A DNA stretch of 61,702 nt from a virus, in IMG/VR virus record IMGVR_UViG_3300048011_000479, positions 1-61,702 of that record, one strand, 5' to 3'. The notes below the pieces were generated by a model. That model saw only the letters and a program-made list of their open reading frames with translations. It had not been told where the DNA came from and did no database searches. The translations under genes and the position numbers were made by a program. Position 1 is the first letter of the stretch. Each line of letters starts with the position of its first letter. Below, in pieces: positions 55,164 through 61,702 of the stretch.

Positions 55164-58100
55164 ATGGCTGAAGAAGTAAAAATTGTTGATGTAGCCGGCG
55201 GCCCAGCCGCAGAAGCAACATTACAAGAAATATTAAAGTTGATGCGCCAAAAAGGCGGTGGAGGCGGCGGCACCGGCTCAGCAGCAAAAGCACAAGAACT
55301 TTATACTACGGCAGTTACTCGAGGTACTACAGTACGTCAACAAAATACCAAAGAAGTTAAAAAGAGTACTGAAGCACTAGGAAGTTTTACTAGTGGGCTT
55401 ACAAAAGGAATCGGCGGAGCATTTAGTGCCTTAGGTAGTGTGCTAATGGGTGCTACCGGTTTAGTAACAAACTTTGGAAATTCTTTAGCAAATGCTAATA
55501 CTATAGGCGAACTAGTCGAAGCTGTACCAATCTTTGGAAGCATGTTAGGCAAAGTCACAGGATACTTTGATGAAAGTCTATCAACATTTCAACAGTTAAG
55601 TCAGGTCGGTGCAGGATTTGGCAATGATATGATGGCTATGCGTAGTGCAGCAGCACAATCAGGTCTATCATTACAACAGTTTGCAGAAGTAATTGGTAAC
55701 AATTCGCAAAATATGGGTTTACTCGGCGGCACAACTTCTGAAGGTGCTAAAAGATTTGGACGTTTAACTAGAACACTAAGGCAGTCAGAAGCCGGACTTA
55801 CCCGCTTAGGTATGACGCAACAAGATGTTAATGAAGGGTTTAATGAATACATCGAAATGATGGCATCTTCAGGACAACTTAGAGGACGTTCAGATAGAGA
55901 ACTAACAGCAGGTGCAGCTAACTATCTAACAGAAATTGATAAACTTGCAAGAGTAACAGGTAAAAGTCGTAAAGAATTGCAAGAAGAAATGAATCAACGT
56001 ATGGATGCTGCTAACTTTAATATTATGGCTTCAAAATTATCTGGAGAAGCGTTAACAAACTTTACTAACAATACACAGTTTACTTCTGACATGATGGGCT
56101 CAGATTTTGCAAATGCACTTACAGATATGGCTGACGGTGTATCTCAATCGCCATTTGCACAAGTGTTAGAATCTAATGTTCCTGGATTGAAAGCATTAGC
56201 AGAAGCAAACGCAACAGGCAAAATAAGTCAAGAAGAATATCAAAGTAGATTACAAGCATTAATGCCGCAAATTACAGCATTTGCAGATGGCATGGGAGAA
56301 GCTGGTGCTACACAATTAGCAGGAGTTGAAGGTTTTGATTCTATGATGGCTGCTGTTGGTAGAGCTAGAACATTTACTCAACGTTATGCAAACGCACAAG
56401 AAGCAGCAGCAGCACAAGCAAGAAGAGCACCATTAACAGAATCATATGCTGGATTTGCACAAAAAATTGCAGAAATAAGAACAACTATTGAAGAAGCACT
56501 GTTAGAAAGTGGTGTTCTTGAATTGTTAGGAAATGTATTAGCAGGCACTTCGGATACATTATTAGCATCCGGCAAAGCTATAGCAGAAGCATTTAAACAA
56601 ATATTAGGTGATGGCGATGTAAAAACAGGTATTGCAAGTTTTAACGAAAAAATTAAAAGCGCAACAGCTACTATAGTAAAATGGATTAGAGAGTTTGCTG
56701 ACGGAACAATGAAGCAAAAACTAGATGAGTTTACAGCAGGTATAAAAAATGCATGGACAGCAGTATCAGACTTTATTACAAAAATAAAAGAAACAAGTTT
56801 TAGCGAAGCTGTAGCGAGTTTATTCGGAGGTGTTGATGGACAAGGTATCGGCGATTTAATATCACAAAAACTTAGTGACGGCATAAAAAGTATTTGGGAA
56901 AATCATTCAGGTAAAATCGTTGGAGCAATAACTGCATTATTCTTAGGACCTAAAATTATAGGAGCATTAACTGGCGGCATAGGTAAAATGTTCGGCGGAC
57001 TGTTCGGCGGCGGAGGCGGCGGCAGAGCACCCGGCGGAGTTAGAGGTCCGTCAGGCGCTGGTAAAGCTGGCAAGGGAGTTGGAGACTTTGTTGGTAATGT
57101 CGGTGGCGGGGTATTAAAGGGTGTTGCTAAAGGACTTGCAGCATTTGGTAATCCACAAGTAGCAATCGGCGGCGCAGTACTAGCAGGTGTTATACTTGTT
57201 ATTGGTGCAGCAGTTGCAGGTGCTACTTGGCTAGTAGGTAAATCATTACCAACATTTGCTGAAGGAATGAAAGCCTTTGAAGATCTTGACGGCACAAGAC
57301 TTAGTGCAGCAGGTAAAGGTATGCTTGCAGTTGCAGGCGGAATGGCAGCGTTTGGCGCAGGATCAGCAGTTGCAGGAATAGGAAATGCAGTAGGTGCTAT
57401 TGGAGATGCAGTTGCAGGACTATTTGGCGGCGAAGATCCTATGGATAAAATACTTCGCTTCCAAGAATATAATTTTGATGCTGCTAGAATTGAAAACAAT
57501 GCCAATGCAGTTGTTGCATTTAGTAAAGCAATGGCAGCACAAGGTGCAGGCGCAGCAGCAAGTGGCATGGGCGGCGCAGTAGGAGCAATTGGCGATGCTA
57601 TTGCAGGCTTCTTCGGAGGCGATACTGGTATACCGTACAATGATATATTAGACTTCCAAACATATTCGTTTGATGTAGAAAAAGTAAGAGCAAATGCTAC
57701 AGCAATGGCTGTGTTTAACAAAGCACTAGTAGAAAGTGGTGCAGCAAGCGCAGCAAGTGGAGCCGGAGGCGCTATTGGCGCTATTGGTGATGCAATATCT
57801 AGTTTCTTTGGCGGCGAAACACCATTTGAAAAAGTTCAAAACTTTGGTAATATGGACATTAATGCTGAAGGCGTTAAAGTAAATGCACAAGCAATGGCAG
57901 ATATGGCGAATGCACTTAATGCATTTAGCGGCGGCGAAGCAAGCGAAATTGAAATTTCATCAAGAACAGTAACATCTCTTACAAGACTTTCTGAACTAGG
58001 TGCAACAACAGGTTTAGGAACACTTGCTACTGATCTAAATAGAGTTGCAACTGTACAAGGGTTGTCTGCAAATATTTCTTCGCTCAATTCACTTGACGCA

Positions 58101-58400
58101 GACGGTGTTACGTTGTATAATACAGCTATGGAGAAATTAGTTGATACTCTTGAAGACTTAAACAAAGTACTAGCTGAAGACAACTCAGGAACATTTGGCG
58201 GCGGAACTGGAGTTTCAGCAGCAAGCATGTTAGAAAACGGCCAATTAAATACTGGCGGCTCCGGAACAGGTAGTGCAGAACAGCTAGAACGGTTAAATAT
58301 GTTAGTTACGCAATTAGTATCATTGCAAGGCGAAGGAAATAGAAATACAAGACAAACTGTTGCAGCAATAACCAATAATTTACAAGCAGGAATAGGATAG
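55164..58400 (+). CDS. Tape-measure-like tail protein (1078 aa)
   Basis: The 1078-aa product is Ala/Gly-rich and mostly helical, with long amphipathic stretches, a Gly-rich region near 610 and hydrophobic segments at about 582-620 and 662-692 (AITALFLGPKIIGAL; AIGGAVLAGVILVIG). Three copies of a ~65-residue repeat lie near 743-920, each with GAIGDA[VI] followed by a GG-ended helix. This is the look of tail tape-measure proteins, and the probable frameshifting chaperone next door fits. It is longer than T4 gp29 (590 aa). No lysozyme or peptidase motif was found. A perfect late box precedes it. Another structural role remains possible. Confidence 0.65.
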   Translation: MAEEVKIVDVAGGPAAEATLQEILKLMRQKGGGGGGTGSAAKAQELYTTAVTRGTTVRQQNTKEVKKSTEALGSFTSGLTKGIGGAFSALGSVLMGATGLVTNFGNSLANANTIGELVEAVPIFGSMLGKVTGYFDESLSTFQQLSQVGAGFGNDMMAMRSAAAQSGLSLQQFAEVIGNNSQNMGLLGGTTSEGAKRFGRLTRTLRQSEAGLTRLGMTQQDVNEGFNEYIEMMASSGQLRGRSDRELTAGAANYLTEIDKLARVTGKSRKELQEEMNQRMDAANFNIMASKLSGEALTNFTNNTQFTSDMMGSDFANALTDMADGVSQSPFAQVLESNVPGLKALAEANATGKISQEEYQSRLQALMPQITAFADGMGEAGATQLAGVEGFDSMMAAVGRARTFTQRYANAQEAAAAQARRAPLTESYAGFAQKIAEIRTTIEEALLESGVLELLGNVLAGTSDTLLASGKAIAEAFKQILGDGDVKTGIASFNEKIKSATATIVKWIREFADGTMKQKLDEFTAGIKNAWTAVSDFITKIKETSFSEAVASLFGGVDGQGIGDLISQKLSDGIKSIWENHSGKIVGAITALFLGPKIIGALTGGIGKMFGGLFGGGGGGRAPGGVRGPSGAGKAGKGVGDFVGNVGGGVLKGVAKGLAAFGNPQVAIGGAVLAGVILVIGAAVAGATWLVGKSLPTFAEGMKAFEDLDGTRLSAAGKGMLAVAGGMAAFGAGSAVAGIGNAVGAIGDAVAGLFGGEDPMDKILRFQEYNFDAARIENNANAVVAFSKAMAAQGAGAAASGMGGAVGAIGDAIAGFFGGDTGIPYNDILDFQTYSFDVEKVRANATAMAVFNKALVESGAASAASGAGGAIGAIGDAISSFFGGETPFEKVQNFGNMDINAEGVKVNAQAMADMANALNAFSGGEASEIEISSRTVTSLTRLSELGATTGLGTLATDLNRVATVQGLSANISSLNSLDADGVTLYNTAMEKLVDTLEDLNKVLAEDNSGTFGGGTGVSAASMLENGQLNTGGSGTGSAEQLERLNMLVTQLVSLQGEGNRNTRQTVAAITNNLQAGIG

Positions 58401-58402
58401 AC

Positions 58403-60154
58403 ATGAGTTGGAAAAAACACTTTACACCAGTAAAAACTGGTAATAACCCGGAAGGAAGTTACAGTCCATTTACTCGTGCTGGCAATGGCAGTAGTCAAGC
58501 AGGACCAGCTAAATCAAATTATTCATCATACCTGCCTGATGTTTATGTAGGTTCGCCAAATCGTGTTGAGCGTTACGGACAATATAATACTATGGATTTA
58601 GATTCAGAAGTAAATGCTGCTCTTGATATTCTTGCTGAATTTACTACACAACAAAATAAACAAAATAAAACTCCATTCTTAATTGACTTTAAAACCAAAG
58701 CAACTAATTCAGAAATTACTATTATTCAACAGTACTTACAGCAGTGGAGTAAGTTACAAAACTTTGAAACACGTATGTTCCGCTTGATGCGTAACGTGTT
58801 TAAGTATGGCGATCAATTCTTTATTAGAGATCCAGAAACTAAAAAGTTGTTCCATGTTGATCCTGCAAAAGTTACAAAAATTATTGTAAATGAAAGCGAA
58901 GGTAAAACACCTGAGCAATATGTAATCAAAGATTTTAATTTAAACTTTGCTGAAATGGTTGCAACAACACCTTATCAAACAAATGGTAATATTACCGGCG
59001 GAGGCGATGGCTATGTACAAGGCGGCGTCCGCGGTATGGTAGGTAATACACAAACTAGTGCTGGCGGCAATAGATTCCAAACAGGCGAAAATGAAATTTC
59101 GGTTGATTCAGAACATGTATTACATTTAAGTTTATCGGAAGGACTAGATTTAAATTATCCGTTTGGTAACAGTTTACTAGAAACAGTATTCAAAGTATTC
59201 AAACAAAAAGAATTGCTCGAAGATGCGATTATTATCTATCGTGTACAAAGAGCTCCGGAAAGAAGAGTATTCTACGTTGATGTGGGCAACATGCCATCAC
59301 ACCTTGCTATGCAATTTGTTGAACGTGTTAAGACGGAAATACATCAAAGACGTATCCCATCGCAAACGGGGGGTGGCCAAAATGTTATAGACTCAGCTTA
59401 TAATCCCCTATCAATTAACGAAGACTACTTCTTCCCACAAACAGCTGAGGGACGTGGTTCTAAAGTTGAAACACTACCGGGAGGAACTAACCTAGGAGAA
59501 ATTGATGACCTTAGATATTTTACTAATAAGCTCGTACGTGGTTTACGAATTCCTTCCAGTTATCTTCCGACTGGGCCCGATGATGGAAACTCTCAATACA
59601 GTGATGGTAGAGTCGGAACAGCATACATACAAGAATTACGGTTTAATACATACTGCGAACGATTACAGAACTTGGTTGTAGAAGAATTTAATCAAGAATT
59701 TAAACGTTACCTATTAGAAAAGGGAGTTAATATTGACACAGCAATGTTTGATGTTAGGTTCCAGCCACCGCAAAACTTTGCAAGTTATAGACAATCAGAA
59801 ATTGATAATGCTAGAGTACCAACTTATACACAAATGAGTGCTATACCTTATGTTTCAAATCGCTTTGCTATGAAACGTTTCTTAGGAATGAGCGACGAAG
59901 AAATTGCAGAGAACGAACGTCTATGGCGTGAAGAAAACGACGAAACACTTCAAGCAACCGAAACAGATGCAGCAGGCGAAATGCGTGGTGCAGGAATTAG
60001 TTCAGCAGGAATTAGTTCAGATCTTGGATCAATTGAAGATACTACAGGCGAAGAGCCTGACCCGACTATGGGCGGAGATGAGATGGCAGGTGCAACACCT
60101 GAAGCCGGAGCAGCTGAGCCTGCGGCGGCACCAACAACGGATCAAACGATATAA
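58403..60154 (+). CDS. 20: Portal vertex protein gp20
   Basis: The 583-aa protein is a typical T4-like gp20: MSWKKHFTPVK, a GSPNRVERYGQYNTMDLDSEV segment near 50-70, FKYGDQFFIRDP, LDLNYPFGNSLLE, YRVQRAPERRVFYVDVGNMP, then PGGTNLGEIDDLRYF and GLRIPSSYLP. T4 gp20 has 524 aa. It forms the dodecameric portal through which DNA is packaged. The C-terminal 80 residues are acidic and Gly/Ala-rich low-complexity sequence. It starts two bases after the tape-measure-like gene and its stop overlaps a TATAAATA box. Confidence 0.97.
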   Translation: MSWKKHFTPVKTGNNPEGSYSPFTRAGNGSSQAGPAKSNYSSYLPDVYVGSPNRVERYGQYNTMDLDSEVNAALDILAEFTTQQNKQNKTPFLIDFKTKATNSEITIIQQYLQQWSKLQNFETRMFRLMRNVFKYGDQFFIRDPETKKLFHVDPAKVTKIIVNESEGKTPEQYVIKDFNLNFAEMVATTPYQTNGNITGGGDGYVQGGVRGMVGNTQTSAGGNRFQTGENEISVDSEHVLHLSLSEGLDLNYPFGNSLLETVFKVFKQKELLEDAIIIYRVQRAPERRVFYVDVGNMPSHLAMQFVERVKTEIHQRRIPSQTGGGQNVIDSAYNPLSINEDYFFPQTAEGRGSKVETLPGGTNLGEIDDLRYFTNKLVRGLRIPSSYLPTGPDDGNSQYSDGRVGTAYIQELRFNTYCERLQNLVVEEFNQEFKRYLLEKGVNIDTAMFDVRFQPPQNFASYRQSEIDNARVPTYTQMSAIPYVSNRFAMKRFLGMSDEEIAENERLWREENDETLQATETDAAGEMRGAGISSAGISSDLGSIEDTTGEEPDPTMGGDEMAGATPEAGAAEPAAAPTTDQTI

Positions 60155-60157
60155 ATA
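60150..60157 (+). promoter_or_regulatory. T4 late promoter box (TATAAATA) at the gp20 end
   Basis: A perfect TATAAATA overlaps the gp20 stop codon. A start site six or so bases downstream would be at the ATG 60163, giving an almost leaderless message. It could instead serve the genes at 60408 and beyond. Confidence 0.45.
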
Positions 60158-60162
60158 CTAAC

Positions 60163-60408
60163 ATGATACTACGTGAATTATTTTATTACGATAAAGAAAC
60201 TTTTGAACCTATTGAAGATGATCGCTATGAAGAACGCGATGATCAGTCACCTCTTGAATACGACGATACACGTAAAACACGTCTAACATTACGCCAGATT
60301 AACAAAGTTCGCAAAGCAGCGGAGCTACATACAAAAGAACAGGATAAAGAATTAGATTTTGTTCGTCAAATGTATGGTGTAGCAGCCAATGCTGAAGCGG
60401 GCGTTTAA
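60163..60408 (+). CDS. Small charged head-region protein (81 aa)
   Basis: The 81-aa protein has an acidic first half (EPIEDDRYEERDDQSPLEYDD) and a basic helical second half (TRLTLRQINKVRKAAELHTKEQD). It lies directly after gp20, the site of T4 gene 67 (80 aa, prohead core). Length and place match, but sequence identity with gp67 is not established here. No ribosome site is evident. Its stop overlaps the next start (TAATG). Confidence 0.55.
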   Translation: MILRELFYYDKETFEPIEDDRYEERDDQSPLEYDDTRKTRLTLRQINKVRKAAELHTKEQDKELDFVRQMYGVAANAEAGV

Positions 60409-61139
60409 TGGCAAAAATAGACAAGTCTAAATATACAAAACAACAAATAAAAAACTTACTAGCTGAAAGAAAGCGTCAAAAGAGCATCGAAAAACAGCTT
60501 GATTCTCAGCCTCAAGAAAAAGTTCTAAACGATCATACTAGAAATGAATACGGATTTGTTTTAGGTAATGGTACAAGTCGAAAAGGTATTGACCTTGCAA
60601 AACTACAAGAATTTGGAAAAGTGTATGGCTGTAATGCATTATACAGAGAATTTGATCCTGATTACTTAGTTGCAGTTGATGTTAAAATGATACTTGAAAT
60701 AGACAAACACAAGTATCAAATGCGTAATCCAAATGTATGGACTAATCCTAATAAATCATACAGACGTATTGAAGGTTTAAATTATTTCAAACCTTCAAAA
60801 GGTTGGAGTAGCGGACCTACTGCATTGCATTTATCTACAGAACATAATCCAACATATGATAAAATCTTTATTTTAGGCTTTGATTATAAAGGACTTGAAC
60901 AAGGTAAGCTAATTAATAATTTATATGCAGGCACACCAAATTACAAAAAAGTAACAGATAGTGCAACGTATTACGGAAATTGGCTTAAACAAACTGCTAC
61001 AGTAATTAAAAATAATCCCTTAATTACGTTTCATAGAGTAATAACACCAGATAACTTTATGCCGCCTGAACTAAATAAATTTAGTAATTTTATGAACATA
61101 TATATTGAAGATTTTAAAAAAATGTTCAACCTTTCTTAG
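60408..61139 (+). CDS. Possible glycosyltransferase-like (GNGTS-motif) protein
   Basis: The 243-aa protein has a basic helical N-terminus, then FVLGNGTSRKGIDLAKLQEFG and VYGCNALYREFDPDYLVAVD (about 46-90). This GNG-x-S / ID-x-x-x-L / CN-x-x-Y order resembles the CMP-binding start of CST-type sialyltransferases and DUF115/Maf-like proteins. ILGFDYKGLEQGK follows near 165. The match is by eye only and catalytic residues are not assigned. It lies between portal and scaffold genes, an odd place for such an enzyme, and ends at a terminator. Alternative: an unrelated Rossmann-like protein of head assembly. Confidence 0.5.
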   Translation: MAKIDKSKYTKQQIKNLLAERKRQKSIEKQLDSQPQEKVLNDHTRNEYGFVLGNGTSRKGIDLAKLQEFGKVYGCNALYREFDPDYLVAVDVKMILEIDKHKYQMRNPNVWTNPNKSYRRIEGLNYFKPSKGWSSGPTALHLSTEHNPTYDKIFILGFDYKGLEQGKLINNLYAGTPNYKKVTDSATYYGNWLKQTATVIKNNPLITFHRVITPDNFMPPELNKFSNFMNIYIEDFKKMFNLS

Positions 61140-61164
61140 GTTTGTGTCAAAACGAACCGTTTTT
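61139..61164 (+). terminator. Rho-independent terminator before the scaffold gene
   Basis: GGTTTG (61139-61144) pairs with CGAACC (61153-61158), including one G-U pair, with an 8-base loop, followed by GTTTTT. It overlaps the stop of the preceding gene. Confidence 0.75.
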
Positions 61165-61188
61165 AGCCTATATCTAGGTACTTTTTCG

Positions 61189-61196
61189 TATAAATA
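61189..61196 (+). promoter_or_regulatory. T4 late promoter box (TATAAATA)
   Basis: A perfect T4 late consensus 53 bases before ATG 61250, right after a terminator. It begins a separate late head-gene unit. Confidence 0.85.
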
Positions 61197-61249
61197 GTAA
61201 ATACAAATGACAGCCTTACCATAGGTAAACTTTTTATAGGAGAATAGAA

Positions 61250-61702
61250 ATGGCAGATCGCAATAAATTTGAAGAAATGCTTGAGCGTCTTATCAACGAA
61301 GATAAAGCAGGCGCAGAAGAGTTATTTCACGAGATTGTCGTAGAAAAGTCAAGAGACATCTACGAAGGATTATTAGAAAACGATTTAGAAGAAGTAGCAG
61401 ACGAAGAAGTCGACGAAGCAACTGACGAAGAAGTTGACGAGTCAAGTGATGACGAAGAAGTTGATGAAGCTACAGACGAAGAAGTTGACGAGTCAAGTGA
61501 TGACGAAGAAGTTGACGAAGGATTCGACTTAGACGAATTTGAAGTTGAAGCTGACCCAATGGATGACATGGGCGGCGATCCAGCTGACGACATGATGGGC
61601 GACATTGAAGCCGGTGATGACGAAGAAGATGAAGGTGAAGAAGACGGCGATATGGAAGACCGTGTTGAAGACCTAGAAGATGCACTAGATGACCTAAAAG
61701 CT
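61250..61702 (+). CDS. Acidic prohead core/scaffold-like protein, 3'-truncated
   Basis: The frame is open from ATG 61250 to the window end (151 codons). AGGAG at 61238-61242 is a good ribosome site. The start MADRNKFEEMLERLINEDK AGAEEL is helical; the rest is extremely acidic, with repeated DEEVDEATDEEVDESSD units, then MDDMGGDPADDMMGD. An acidic, helical protein just after the portal region is typical of the T4-like prohead scaffold. Assignment to the prohead core rather than to another acidic head protein is not certain. The shared minus-strand ORFs are shadows. Confidence 0.7.
   Translation, partial: MADRNKFEEMLERLINEDKAGAEELFHEIVVEKSRDIYEGLLENDLEEVADEEVDEATDEEVDESSDDEEVDEATDEEVDESSDDEEVDEGFDLDEFEVEADPMDDMGGDPADDMMGDIEAGDDEEDEGEEDGDMEDRVEDLEDALDDLKA
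61424..61515 (+). repeat. 51-bp direct repeat in the scaffold-like gene
   Basis: A 41-base block beginning GACGAAGAAGTTGACG is identical at 61424-61464 and 61475-61515 (period 51). It codes for the acidic DEEVDE/SSDDEEVD repeats and is likely a recent in-frame duplication. Confidence 0.8.

Noticed and set aside
61360-61685. Minus-strand Ser-rich and His/Leu-rich frames
   Set aside because: They are shadows of the acidic repeats of the scaffold-like gene and have no start signals.

Overview
This window is part of the genome of an AT-rich, T4-like contractile-tailed phage. It carries recognisable homologues of T4 gp46, gp47, gp55, RNase H, gp5, gp6, gp20, gp25, gp26, gp48 and gp53, plus T4-type late promoters of the form NATAAATA. 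The accessory genes (GTP cyclohydrolase I, a QueE-like radical SAM enzyme, a MoxR ATPase with a VWA partner, a HIT protein and a phosphoribosyltransferase) and the many small conserved-type unknowns resemble marine T4-like phages of cyanobacteria and SAR11. No photosynthesis gene is visible, so the host cannot be decided from this window. There is no rRNA, tRNA, CRISPR array or insertion sequence.

Layout. 1-11.9 kb, plus strand: early/metabolic genes (PRT, HIT, FolE, QueE-like, RNase H, MoxR, VWA protein) and small unknowns, ending in a late tail-fibre-like gene. Four strict sigma70-type promoters (TTGACW, 17-nt spacer, TATACT or TATTAT) drive this block. A bidirectional terminator at 11.95 kb separates it from 12-46.2 kb, minus strand: a 34-kb virion block read from gp48-like through gp53, a hub-like protein, gp5, gp25, gp6, a 5270-residue giant protein, a 205-aa structural protein and three paralogous fibre/collar proteins. 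46.3-50.7 kb, plus strand: gp55, gp47, gp46, a small unknown and a GIY-YIG protein, with two more sigma70-type promoters. 50.65-51.22 kb has no gene but holds several hairpins and an intrinsic terminator, so it is a candidate structured RNA. 51.2-54.0 kb, plus strand: two probable virion proteins with calcium-loop motifs. 54.0-55.1 kb, minus strand: a gp26-like gene ending in a T_TTT_TTC slip site that leads into a 76-codon -1 extension. 55.2-61.7 kb, plus strand: a tape-measure-like protein, gp20 portal, a small head-region gene, a possible glycosyltransferase-like protein and the start of an acidic scaffold-like protein.

How it fits together. Host-type promoters switch on early genes for nucleotide and deazaguanine metabolism, recombination (gp46/47) and the late sigma factor gp55. 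Late promoters fronting gp6, the fibre genes, gp26, the tape-measure gene and the scaffold gene would then be read by gp55-loaded polymerase. The most notable new items are the probable programmed -1 frameshift in the gp26-like gene, the candidate noncoding RNA, the modular giant baseplate-region protein, and the QueE-like enzyme with a displaced third cluster cysteine.
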